In this document: piece after piece, positions 10,785 to 21,837 of the stretch
Layout: each line of letters opens with the position of its first letter
Numbering within the stretch: position 1 is the stretch's first letter
Assembly (NCBI RefSeq): GCF_040115645.1
Contig: NC_089562.1
Location: 1,984,001 to 2,048,000 of the forward strand
Source: Euwallacea fornicatus
Taxonomy: Eukaryota > Arthropoda > Insecta > Coleoptera > Curculionidae
DNA length: 64,000 bases
Reading direction: 5' to 3'
Notes under the pieces: model-generated
The model's input: the letters and a program-made list of their open reading frames with translations, nothing else
What the model was told of the DNA's origin: nothing
Databases searched by the model: none
Program-made: the position numbers and the translations under genes

Positions 10785-12069
10785 GTACTTTGACACCTCC
10801 ATCCTAAACAATTTAATCTACGGCCCTGGAATATCAATAACTCCAGTTAAACCAGAAAACTACGATGCGTCCAACTTCGCAAGCTTCAGTGGAAACGACA
10901 CCATTCACAACTACAGCGACGAAGACCACTTACAACAGCCTCACAACGGTTTAAACCAAGCTCAAGTACTTCTCAACAAAATTCTGGAACCTCAAGTGAA
11001 GATGTTGGACGACTTAGAGATAACCAAAAGCGAGCTGCGTTCTGATACTTCCTCTCTTAATTTTCTCGCCAGCTTTGAAGCCTTCATGAAGGCCGATATC
11101 AGTCCTGTGCAGATCAAAGAAGAGCCAGTTGAAGATCAACCTAATATCCTAGAGTGTTTACTTCAGAATGAGGTGAAAAAGAAGAAAGTGAAGAAGTCTC
11201 AGAAAAATGTGGCCGAGAAACACCCCCCTCCTATTGAATTGGATGAGCCCATAGAGTGTGATGTGTGTAACGAAACTTTTAGGAACAATGTAGCGTTTGC
11301 CTTGCACTCTATTGATCATGCTCAGGATAATAAATACTATTGTCATTTATGCGATTTTAAGAATAATTCAAAGTACCATATAGAGATGCATGTGAGGGCC
11401 CATGAGGGTACCACCAAGTATAAGTGCGAGATTTGCGGAAAGGCCTTTACTATTAGCACTCACGCAATTGAACATAAGTATTTCCATACGGGGGAAAAAC
11501 CATTTCAGTGCGAAATTTGCGGAAAACACTTTATGTTTTCTTGGTTCTTAACCTCACACAGAAGAACCCAGCATTGGGAAATCGTGACTGGAAGTCCATT
11601 GGTCAAGTACGACTGCACTGTTTGTAATAAGCACTACACCTCTTCTACTGGCCTAAAAAGACACAATATGACCCATCACGGTACTCCAGGTATGGATCAA
11701 TCAGTTCTCTGCGATATTTGCGGAAAAAGTTTATCTTCCAAAGAAAAATTGAAATTTCACCGCAGAATTCACACGGGATATAAGCCGTTTGCGTGTGAAA
11801 TTTGCTCTAAGAGCTTTTCAAGGAAAGAACAGCTTAAAGAGCACGAGAGGGTCCATACTGGAGAGAAACCTTACATTTGCAAATACTGTGGAAAAGGGTT
11901 CACTCAGAGGTCTCCATTGAGAATCCACGAAAGAACTCACACTGGTGAAAGACCTTACAAGTGCATGATTTGCCAGAAAGGTTTTATTTCCAAGGGTGTT
12001 ATGGATACTCATATGAAGAGCTGTTCATTGGGGAGGCGCGCATTCGAACCTCCGATGGAGTTGCCTTAG
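10785..12069 (+). CDS. M7: terminal exon, long linker plus nine fingers (family B)
   Basis: The AG at 10783-10784 opens 427 residues. About 155 finger-free residues come first, with a phi-K-x-E motif (IKEE, about residues 110-113), a lysine run, then KHPPPIELDEPIEC leading into finger 1. The order KYHIEMHVRAHEGTTKYKC and CGKHFMFSWF places it with M8 and M9. Nine fingers follow, the eighth with TQRSPLRIH and the ninth C2HC (HMKSC). TGEKP-type linkers join fingers 3-4 and 6-9. Intronless. The likely product is a nuclear sequence-specific regulator; IKEE could be a SUMO acceptor. Confidence 0.88.
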
Positions 12070-12189
12070 AATAAGGTTTAGTTTTGGTTGCGTAGTGTAA
12101 GAAATATTGCCAGGGAATTTTAGTTCAAAATTTTTGCGGACACAGGGTTTTTGGTGCGGGACTTGTTGTAGGATTCAAAGCAAAATGTC

Positions 12190-12195
12190 AATAAA
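12190..12195 (+). terminator. Poly(A) signal AATAAA for M7
   Basis: 121 bases after the M7 stop. Confidence 0.6.
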
Positions 12196-12697
12196 AAACG
12201 GTCTTCGCTTCGACATTATCTATATGTAAACATTTGCTAAATACCAAATTTCTCAATGAAATCTCCGTCACATATCGAAAAATTCCCATATTTTGCATCA
12301 TTTGAATAGAAGATTTATTTACTCCGAGAGGCAGTCGAAATTTGAAATGTTTAGCACAGAACTAGATGCAATACATGAATAATATATATATGAATACAAA
12401 CTTATAATGACATTTTGCCTTGATATGTGTACTACTACAAGCTATTAAAATCCTGCTAAAAAAGACCCAGACGCGCTCTACTTGGTAATGAAAATAGTGA
12501 ATGTTTATACATAGGGAAATTTGGGCTTTTTCTAATTCGATACTGTAAGTTGCAATGGCGATTTATTGAGATTTAGGCTTCCCTATCAAGGGTTTTGTTG
12601 GTAATTTTAAGACTTAGCATGTAGTAGGTCTATGAATAAATAGCCTTTTTGCGTGCATGTTTTTTTGAAAAATTCATTTTGTTTATAATTAGTTAAG

Positions 12698-12770
12698 GGC
12701 AAAAGTCTATTGATTAGCGCATTTCAAAAATAATTTGAAATGGGAACTACCTCATCAATTGACTTTTGTC
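12698..12770. repeat. 73-base imperfect hairpin
   Basis: Outer arms 12698-12714 and 12754-12770 pair over 17 positions with one T-T mismatch and one G-T wobble. After an internal loop, inner arms CATTTCAAA (12720-12728) and TTTGAAATG (12734-12742) pair perfectly around a 5-base loop. The size and shape fit a small MITE or a microRNA-like precursor; the sequence alone cannot decide. Confidence 0.5.
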
Positions 12771-12955
12771 TGGGTGTATTTGTGGTAAACCTGTTTTTTT
12801 TTTTTTTAACATCATTTTGTTTTTGGTCATGAAAAGTTGCAAATAAACAAATAGTCAGACTAATAAATAAGTATAGATCGCCCAAGAATCCCTCTTCTCA
12901 CTTCCTCTTCCTCCACTAACTTCCAGTTCCAACTCTAAACTTTATCAATTTTTAG

Positions 12956-14297
12956 CTTCAAACAACGCAAACGAAGACGAAAATTTTCAAGTCCTGAACT
13001 CACCGAACTAAAAATGGAAATTAAACTGGAGGACCCCTTGACCTTGGATGAAACCAAACCGAAACTCAAGAAAGGGCGCAAAAAGGGCTCGAAAAACCGT
13101 CCGCTCTCCTTGAGAAAACCGAAGAAAAACCGCATTGCTCATCCTCCCCCTATAGAACTCGATGAACCCATTGAGTGCGATGTTTGCAACCAGACATACA
13201 AAAATAACGTTGCTTTTGCTTTGCATTCATTAGAGCACAGCAAGGATCGCCGCTTCAGCTGCCATTTGTGTGATTTCAAGAACACTTCCAAATACCATAT
13301 TGAAATGCACGTGAGAGCCCATGAGGGTACCACTAAGTATAAGTGTGAAATTTGCAACAAAGCTTTTACGGTGAGTACCAATGCCCATGAGCATAAGTAC
13401 TTCCACACTGGAGAAAAACCATTTCGCTGTGAGATTTGTGGGAAGCATTTCATGTATTCGAGATTTCTCGCGTCACATAGAAGAACCCAGCACTATGAAA
13501 TAATCACCGGTACCCCTCTAGTCAAGTATGATTGCAAAATATGCAACAAGCATTACACTTCTTCTAGTGGATTGAGGAGGCACAATCTCAGGAATCACAA
13601 CACTGAAGGCATTGACACTACAGTCCTGTGTGACACTTGCGGAAAAAGAATTTCTAGTAAAGAAAAGCTAAAATTCCACATGCGCATTCACACGGGGTAT
13701 AAGCCATTTTCATGTGAAGTGTGCGGCAAAGCATTCTCTGAAAAAGAGCGACTCAAAGAGCACATGCGAGTACATACCGGAGAAAAACCTTTCATGTGCA
13801 AATTCTGCGGAAAAGCCTTCACTCAAAGGTCCCCTTTGAAAATCCACGAAAGGACCCATACAGGAGAACAACCCTACATCTGTAGACTCTGCGGGAGAGG
13901 ACACGTCTCCAAAAGCTCCATGGATGCTCATATGAAGAGTTGTTCAGCTCTACAGATTCCCAGCAGTAATCCTGGTCCTCAACATTTACAGGAACCATAT
14001 ACATGCAATATAGGAATGTGCAACAAAATTTTCGGCTCCAAGGCTGCGTTAGAAGGGCACTTACCCTGTCATGTGTTCCCGTCTTATGACATCTTCGATG
14101 ATAAAGATGAAGGGATGCAGGACGTGTTGGAGCGCAAGCAGTTTACAGTTTCATTGAATGAGTTGGCTGGGAGGAGGGATTTTTCCAATAATATGGTGTT
14201 TGGGAAGCAGGAAGGCCTAGGTGGAGAGGCGCAGGATTTTACTCAAAAAAGAGACGCGAGAGGAGAGGCATATGAGCAGGGTGTTGGGCAGTTGTAG
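12956..14297 (+). CDS. M8: terminal exon, ten fingers (family B)
   Basis: The AG at 12954-12955 opens 446 residues. A strongly basic linker of about 70 residues (KQRKRRRK near the junction, KKGRKKGSKNRP later) contains the phi-K-x-E motif IKLE at residues 22-25 and ends in HPPPIELDEPIEC. Nine fingers align with M7 and M9, including TQRSPLKIH in the eighth and a C2HC ninth. A tenth unit, YTCNIGMCNKIF, has four rather than two residues between cysteines and is not shared with M7 or M9. About 80 finger-free residues follow. No introns. Basic residues next to the fingers could act as a nuclear import signal. Confidence 0.88.
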
Positions 14298-14414
14298 GGA
14301 GGTTTTATGTCGTTTTAGAGGGGAGTTATTTGTTATATTGTTAAAAGATATCAGTTTGGTTTTGCTAATGAGTCCGAGACTGATATATGTATCACATTTA
14401 CTCATAGGAAATTT

Positions 14415-14420
14415 ATTAAA
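14415..14420 (+). terminator. Poly(A) signal ATTAAA for M8
   Basis: Variant hexamer 118 bases after the M8 stop. Confidence 0.4.
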
Positions 14421-15468
14421 CAATGTATTTCTTTTTGTGACACTCATTTTTATGAAATCAGTAAGCTGTCGAATCCTGGCACCACATGTATCATTTGTAT
14501 CGATGCTCAAAGATTTTTGTGTATTCTTTAAATCTGAGAAATTTTCTATTCGTTTTTAGGAAATCTTTAATCATTTCCACTTACAAATATATAAATCTAA
14601 AATATTATCCATTTGCTACCCCAAGAATCCCTGGGTGTCTGCAAGAGTGTTGAAAATGGTACAAAGATGGAAAGTTTCCAATCTTTTCAAAATATGTCAT
14701 AATCCTGAAAATAAAAATCCAGTGGAAATTCGAAAAATACTTCCTTAACCTACACATGTCCAAAGAATGGGTTTAGCAATCGTTGAAAGTTACAATTCAA
14801 ATCTCGAGAATTTTCAATCTTTCGGACAGACTAAAAATCGGAAAATAAGACAAACCCTTGAAAGAAAATTTATGGAAAGCGTCAACAATTTTCGTGGAGA
14901 TGGAAAAATTCCATGGAATTTCTCTAAGGATCACTGGGAATTATTTGAACAACATTATCCAAATATCTCCCAGAAATTGTTAAAAATTGCCCAAAATTCC
15001 CACTGTTATGTACCAAATAATTCCTAAAGGGTTTGCTCTCATGGGAATCTCTAAAAAGCGTCAGTGCTCTGAAAAAACGTTAGACAGAAGTATTCTACAG
15101 ATATTCTCACTAGTACTCGATAAATTTCTTGTTCTTGGAAATCCCGCAAAATTCCTAATTCTGGATAATCCTAGGTAATTTTTTAGGGATATCTCCCGAA
15201 ACGTCCTTTCTACTCATCCCTGGGACACTATTCAATCTCAATATTATCTCAACCCTTTTTACGCGCAACACCTCGTATATTGCATAATAATATATCGCCT
15301 TACATTAGATTAAAAATACTTAACACATATAATAACATAAAATATTTGACTCTAATAGTTGAAACTTAAGGAGAAATTTAAAAGTGCAAATAAAAGTAAG
15401 TTATATACGAGGATAGAGCTAAGCAAAGCCAAACTTATGTCATATTGTTACAAGAGGTCCTAAAGACG

Positions 15469-15566
15469 AAATTATTAATGTGTTGTCAACTTTGGCTGCA
15501 AACTACATATTTGTCATAAATGCATTGAAATACCGTGAATTAAAGTTGTCAGCACATTAATAATTT
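15469..15566. repeat. 98-base hairpin with 25-base arms
   Basis: Arm 15469-15493 (starts AAATTATTAATGTG) pairs with 15542-15566 over 25 positions with one T-T mismatch and one T-G wobble, around a 48-base loop. Weaker pairing continues outward (GAGGTCC against GGCCTC). It could be a MITE or a microRNA-like hairpin; neither is shown. Confidence 0.55.
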
Positions 15567-16161
15567 GGCCTCATGTGATACAAATATTAAGTCTGTTTGT
15601 ATTTTTCTGTTAATTTCGTTTAAGATTAATAAATAGGAAAAGGAAGTGTAGGGTGAGCATAGTTCCTCGAGTATCACCGTTTTTTTTTGACATCGAAAAG
15701 GAACTTGGTACCATTTCTATTTATTAACATACAACACTTCATTCCCATTTTTAGTACAAATGTTTATCTATGTTACCTATCTTTAGTGCAAGAATGTTAA
15801 CACATTATTTTGTTTTATCTACTGATTAAATTCTATTTACAAGCAATGACCCATAATGTTATATATTATTCTATGATAGTACTTAAAGAGGGTGTGTTAA
15901 AGAGCCAAGCTCAAATATGTAATATTCGTTATATTTAGTATTTTTGGTACTAAAGGGGCTTTAAACTAATTAACAATGCGTTTGATACATATAAATATAC
16001 GAATTGTTAAAAGTTTTATTGTTTTGTTTGGAAGACGTTTGGGCAGAAACAGGTAAGAAAAATTTTACTGTCCACTTATGTGTAATTTCGTTCATCAATT
16101 ACCTTCTCAATGACTACTCTCCACAAATTAAACCTCCATACTAACATCTCTCATTTTTTAG

Positions 16162-17293
16162 GACTACAAACCAATTCGCGTCGTTCACTGATGAAGACCT
16201 CAAGCTCGACATTAAAGATGAGGGTGTTTTAAACTCACTATTACAATCATCCTCGTCGGAACTCCCAGAGTTGATTCTCCGCAAGACCCTTAAAGTACGC
16301 TCGAAAAAAGGAAATAAGCCCCGTGTTAAGAGCGAAAAAAAGCGCATCAGAAAGCACCCCCCACCCATCGAGCTAGATGAGCCAATTGAGTGCGAGGTAT
16401 GCAACTCAACGTACAGGAACAACGTGGCATTTGCTCTGCACACCATCCGCCATAGCGAGGAGAACAAGTACTCTTGCCATTTATGCCCTTACAAAAACAT
16501 TTCAAAGTACCACATCGAAATGCACGTGAGGGCCCATGAGGGCACAACTAAATTCAAGTGCGAAATTTGTCAGAAGGCTTTCACTGTTAGCACTCATGCT
16601 GTAGAGCATAAGTACTATCACACGGGGGAGAAGCCGTTTCAGTGCGAAATCTGTGGCAAACATTTCATGTTTTCCAGATTTCTGGCAGCTCATAGAAGAT
16701 CTCAACACTACGAGATACTCACTGGAAGTCCTCTTGTTAAGTTCGACTGCAAAGTATGCAACAAGCATTATGCTTCAGCTTCGGGTTTGAGAAGACACAA
16801 GCTTAGCAAACATAATGATGAAGGGGTTGATTTATCGGTCCTCTGCGACATATGCGGTAAACGTCTTTCCAGTAGAGAGAAACTTAAGTTCCATAGGAGA
16901 ATACACACTGGATACAAGCCCTTCAGCTGTCAGGTGTGCAATAAGGCTTTCACAAAGAAAGATCAACTAATAGAGCATGTGAGAGTGCATACAGGAGAGA
17001 AGCCCCATATCTGCAAGTATTGCGGCAGGGGATTCACGCAAAGAACTCCCAAGAAGATTCACGAGAGGACTCATAGTGGGGAGCGCCCTTACGTCTGCTC
17101 GTGTTGCGGTAAGGGCTTTCTGACAAAGACTTCAGTGGATTCTCACATGAAGACATGCGGAGGGAATGTTATGAGTGCATTTGCGTCTACTTGGATGGGG
17201 CATCCGTTGCCGCAATTAAGTCAGCTGAGCTCATTGAGCCAGCTGGGGCAGATGACGCAGATTGGACAACCACACAAGTACTTCCCCTTGTAA
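16162..17293 (+). CDS. M9: terminal exon, nine fingers (family B)
   Basis: The AG at 16160-16161 opens 376 residues. The linker holds the phi-K-x-E motif IKDE at residues 16-19, a basic tract and KHPPPIELDEPIEC before finger 1 at about residue 74. Nine fingers follow in the M7/M8 order. The eighth has TQRTPKKIH, where Lys replaces Leu, and the ninth is C2HC (HMKTC). The last ~40 residues contain repeated Q-L-S/G-Q words (LSQLSSLSQLGQ). Codons in the shared HPPPIELDEPIE block differ from M7 and M8 at most third positions. No introns. Confidence 0.88.
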
Positions 17294-17446
17294 GGGGTTC
17301 ATTTTGCAATGTCATAAGAACAGGGTATTTAGAGGGGAGTTTATTAGTGCTTTATTGTGGGCTTAAATAAGAGTATGACTACAATTGCAAAATATTGTTT
17401 TGGTTGTCCATTTCAGATTTATTTCATTTTAAAAAAGAGAATAATT

Positions 17447-17452
17447 AATAAA
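17447..17452 (+). terminator. Poly(A) signal AATAAA for M9
   Basis: 154 bases after the M9 stop. A second AATAAA follows at 17606-17611. Confidence 0.5.
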
Positions 17453-18909
17453 TCAATTAAAATCTTGCCTTTATAAGATTTGTATAATAGCTGTAATTAA
17501 ATGAGTATATTGTTATTTCCTGTAATAATTTTAATATTACTTATCATTGTATATTAAGACGCTCAGATATGGAGTACATAATAGAAAATTTTATTTGTTT
17601 TGCGAAATAAATTTTTAACTTATCACTATCATTATGATTGGTGCAATAATGGATTGATTTAAAATAATGTATCTATTATTCGGTTTAAATCCCTTCGTTA
17701 CATTGTGTTTGTGAACATAAATATGATAAGATTTTTACCATTGTTTCAGGTCCTCTAATAAAATTTTCCTATCTAACGTTTTACACATGTTTCCCAACAC
17801 CTGTGAACGACCTTATTGTTCGTTACCTAACAATGGTTAGAAATCCACTTAAGTGAATAGCAAAGTTGTTACTACTTTATAGCTGAGTAGTCATGTTATA
17901 AGCGTTGGTGTGCACCTTAATTATCTACTTTTCATAATGATTATTAAACAGATTTTGTTTTATTTTACACAAAGTAGTCAGATTTGGACTGTTTTGAAGA
18001 AGACACATTCAAACTAGGTTTTTCTGTGACGTTGTTTTGAAATGCCTAAAAAAACTGACAATGACGTTCATATAGATTTTTTCGTATATTTAGTATTTTT
18101 TTAAAGGTAATTCCTTTTATTTTTTTCACAATGTTCAAAATATCAATTTTATTTTATCGTAACTAACAGGTTTCAAATTTGTTATCTTGTGACATGATAG
18201 TCCCTGATGACTTATGGTTTAACATAGAACCACAATTGCTATTTAGTACATATTTGAAATTTGGATTCAAATGATATCAAGCGAGTAAAATTTTGAATAG
18301 ATATATGTACATTCTGTGACAATATCTGTCTAAATCCCTATATACTCTTCATACAGTGATATCCACCGTGTTTTAATAATTTAAGTTAAGGATATCTTAA
18401 TTTTATTTTGGAATTTGTTTCTTTTTTTTTTTAATTTATGATTTTACACCATTTAAAATCCTCCATATTCCGCCTCTGCCCCTCACTATTATCACACTGT
18501 TTCGCTTTCCTCGCTGACGCATGTGCTTGTAATGCGCATTTTGCCATTGTTGCCGGCTGTTGCCGACCTTCATTAATTCAATTCTCAAGTTTGTATTATG
18601 CAATGCCAAATTTCAAGCCTTAAATAATTTATCATAAACTTTATGTAAAATAATCATCAACTTCGGTTTTAATTTTTTATATATTGCTGACAATACGTAA
18701 ATATAAAGCTTTTTATTGAATCTTGATATTTAAACTTTAGCCGCATCATTACACGTGACAACATCGTTCCAAGATGGCGAAATACCGAGTGTTGTGTTGA
18801 TTATGGCTTCATTTATCGTTCGTCGATTTTCATATTCGGGTTAGTGTAGACTCAGCTAAATGTAGTCTTAATTGTTACGAAACAACTAGGAAAATTAAAT
18901 TTAATCGAA

Positions 18910-18923
18910 ATGGAGGACCAAAA
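18910..18923 (+). CDS. Candidate leader coding exon (MEDQ, phase-2 donor)
   Basis: TCGAAATGGAGG gives a good insect start context. The frame reads Met-Glu-Asp-Gln plus AA, then GTAAGT (18924-18929), an ideal donor. Two bases are left over, which is exactly the phase every module acceptor needs; joining any module gives Lys or Asn at the split codon. It would serve M10 and later modules, the nearest acceptor being 739 bases on. Inference: an internal promoter with a minimal shared exon. MEDQ also resembles the first residues of some insect BTB (TTK-type) proteins, but no BTB exon follows within the window. A chance ATG beside a chance donor is possible. Confidence 0.45.
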
Positions 18924-19662
18924 GTAAGTATAAACAATTTTTAATTTGAATTTTAGAAATTTGTATTTGTTGTTGTCATTGTCATGTGAGCGGTGCGCGA
19001 TTGCGCACAACTGGTTGCCCGCATTCAGGGGGAAATTGGAGGGATCCATTTAAATTAAAAACACATAGAGTGTTGGGTTGGGTGAGGAAAAATTGCTCAA
19101 GAATCGATAAAGCGCCAGTTTTGGGGAGCTTAATAATGGAAAACAGGGGTGGATTAGGACGTTTTTTTACAAATAAAATATAAGCAATAGATATGTCTAT
19201 ACAGGGTGACCAATAGAGCATAACTGAACTATAAATTCCTTATATGAAACTTAAGATTTAGTCGACTTTGCTTACATTCAAAAGTTCACAATTCACAAAA
19301 AAAATGTGATGTCAAAGTTTAAAGCATTTTTATACTTTTTATTATAAATCTCGGAAAACAGTTTTTTGCACAAAATTTCTCAATTTTCTGACTATCACAT
19401 CTGGAAGGCTGTATTTCCTCAATAATGAACTATGCTGTTTTCGGGAGGGCGGGTGGTGATTTAGCGATACATGTGAAGCTCCTTTTACGCTTTTTTTACT
19501 TTGATCAAATTTTCTTCCTTCCGCCTCTGTTCTATGTGTTTAATTTAACATTCATCTTTTTCCACAAGCTTCCATAATTTCATTCTCCATTTATCATGTT
19601 TTCCTCACTGTTTCTTTTATTTGAACTTAGCTTAAACAACGCCTGTTCTTTTTCATTTTTAG

Positions 19663-21146
19663 GTCCTGCCCCATGGCTTTCTTCACTCCGATAGTGGAAC
19701 TAGCCGAGAGTCCCCTAGAAACCAAAGATATTAACTCGCCTAAATCAAATCAAACCATTTCAGTCCAACCTGCTACAAGTCCAAAAGCAGATGTGATAAA
19801 TACCAAAGACAAGAAACCTAATACCAAAGAAACCGACTCTTCCCTTATTCGTAATAACAGCAAAAGAAAACGGGGTAGACCAAAGAAAATTGTAGATATA
19901 GATTTTGAGCCAAAGAAACCTAAAAGGAAGTACGTAAAAAAAGCCAAAGATGTTGTTGATTTGAATAAAAAACCGAAAAGATCTAGAAAGCAGGCTACTC
20001 CCAAGAAAAAGCCCCCTGAGGGGGATGGAGTTGATGTTTCCCTTGACGTTGAAGAGCATGAAGATTTGTTGATCTCGGCAGAGCATTTGGATTTAAATAA
20101 AGTTATCAAATGTCCGATTTGCAAGGATGAAAGAGAATGGAATCTCAAGGCTGTCAAACAGCATTATAAAGAAACTCATCCAGGGAAGCGCTTGAGGATC
20201 TCCAGGTTTTTCGGAGAAATGCATCCCTGTGATGTATGCGCCAAAGAATTCAAATCAGCGGCGAGTTTGAAGGACCACGTAGAAACTCATAACAATTACT
20301 ACTACTGCGAAGTATGCAACCACTCTACCAAGAAAATCCTCGACCATATCGTCCATCTAAGAGTACACAGCGTTATGGGATATTTCCAGTGTTTGATGTG
20401 CGATTACAACACCACCGAAATCAACTTAATCACGGACCATGTAACGCATCATGAAGACCTCTTGAAGTATTGGTGTGACTCCTGCAAAAAGTCTTTTAAT
20501 ATCCTGCAACATTTCCAAGAACACGACAACTACCACACCGGACTCAAACCGTTTGATTGTGAATTCTGTGGAAAATGTTTTCTTTATTCGAGATATTTGC
20601 ACGCTCATAAAGTGAACATGCACAAAGAGGAAATTAGCTGTCCGAACACGTATCAATGCGTAATTTGCCATAAAATTTATCAGCATAGGAACAGCTTGAA
20701 GTTGCATATGAATTCACATACTGGAAACTTTGCGATTTGCGATATTTGCGGGAAAACTTTGAGTAGTAAAGAGAAGTTAAAGTTTCATTTGCGGACTCAT
20801 ACTGGGTATAAACCTTATAGGTGAGTAAGAGTTCACGTAATATTAAATTTTTCTCATACATTTTTCTTTCACTTTTAGTTGCCAATTCTGTGGAAAATGC
20901 TTCACAAAAAAACCAATCCTCGTGGAGCATGTGCGAGTGCATACAGGGGAAAAGCCATACATTTGCGACTTTTGCGCCAAAGGCTTCTCTCAAAGAAGCA
21001 GCCTTGTGATACATATGCGTGGGCACACTGGGGAGAAACCTTATGTGTGTCAATTTTGCGGTAAAGGCTTCGTAGCTAAGGCTATGCTAAATATTCACCT
21101 AAAGAGCTGCAGAGGTTTGCTGCAGATGGCCAAATTTGAGTTTTAG
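19663..21146 (+). CDS. M10: two-exon terminal module, AT-hook plus eleven fingers (family B)
   Basis: Exons 19663-20820 and 20879-21146 with a 58-base intron (TATAG/GTGAGT ... CTTTTAG). The split codon is AG/T (Ser), phase 2, just before the first Cys of finger 9. The total is about 474 residues. The N-terminal ~145 residues are charged and contain KRGRPKK (about residues 67-75), an AT-hook core that binds the minor groove of AT-rich DNA, plus three more lysine-rich patches. Eleven fingers follow. The first is unusual (CKDEREWNLKAVKQH), the penultimate has SQRSSLVIH without the usual proline, and the last is C2HC (HLKSC). It is a divergent member of the M6-M9 group. Confidence 0.85.
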
Positions 21147-21186
21147 GGCAAATTAGTATTGTGCTGCGTACAATTACGTATTTACA

Positions 21187-21837
21187 TACAGGATGTCCCA
21201 AAATTTAAGCAAAATATTTTTACCGGAATATTTTACGTTAACGATAAAAAGTTCACGTGAGCATAGATCCGAAAAACTTCGTTAAAAACACAGGGTATGT
21301 CTACTCTTTTTTTGATAGATTTAATCCAAATTTTGAACATTATTCGTAGTGTCCCACACCTAAAATAATTCTTATTCGGGCTGGTTCTTGAGAGTGGTCC
21401 CCTGTGAGATGAGAAATGAGAAAACAAATTCCTTAAAACCTTTAAGTTGTGAATGTTTCGATGTGGTTCTACACCTTCATCTGTATAGGTAGTACTATAA
21501 CTTATTAGTTCAATTAAATATTATCGCGTGTAAATGTTTAATTGAACTTACAGAAAACAAGGTCGACCCACACGCGCTCGTAGGAATTATATTATACTTA
21601 ACATGTGCGAAAGCGTCTTTAACGTTCTTGACTAGCGACCAATTTGCGTTGTTCGAACAAGTATCACTTTACGTACTTGTGAGGGAAATGTTTAGAATGA
21701 ATCTTTGTAAGTAGTTGTAACGTCTAAAACCTCACAAAATTACTTTATTATACATAGAAATGCAAAATTTGTCTGAATTTGACCTCTTATCGTTTTCGTG
21801 ATGCTCATAGATAAACGATAATTTGTGGCACCCTGTA
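21187..21837. mobile_element. Probable non-autonomous DNA element with TIRs
   Basis: The left end TACAGGATGTCCCAAAATT (from 21187) and the complement of the right end (TACAGGGTGCCACAAATT, ending 21837) agree at most positions. Inside is a 12-bp stem (21507-21518 with 21537-21548). No transposase frame. Target duplication not resolved. Confidence 0.4.
21507..21548. repeat. Hairpin, 12-bp perfect stem
   Basis: AGTTCAATTAAA and TTTAATTGAACT around an 18-base loop, inside the probable TIR element. Confidence 0.5.

Larger units (their letters stand above)
12070..12955. other. Spacer M7-M8
   Basis: M7 3' UTR, then AT-rich DNA with a 73-base imperfect hairpin (listed separately) and a poly-T run near 12795. 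No gene. Confidence 0.55.
14298..16161. other. Spacer M8-M9
   Basis: No gene supported. An 86-codon frame at 14767-15027 has low complexity and no recognisable domain. A long inverted repeat (15469-15566) is listed separately. Confidence 0.5.
17294..19662. other. Spacer M9-M10 with a candidate leader exon
   Basis: M9 3' UTR, then AT-rich DNA. From about 18470 to 18880 the base composition is more even, with CACGTG and AAGATGGCG words and short upstream ATGs, leading into the ATG exon at 18910. A TACAGGGTGACC word at 19200 resembles the end of the element at 21.2-21.8 kb. No zinc-finger exon lies in this gap. Confidence 0.5.
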
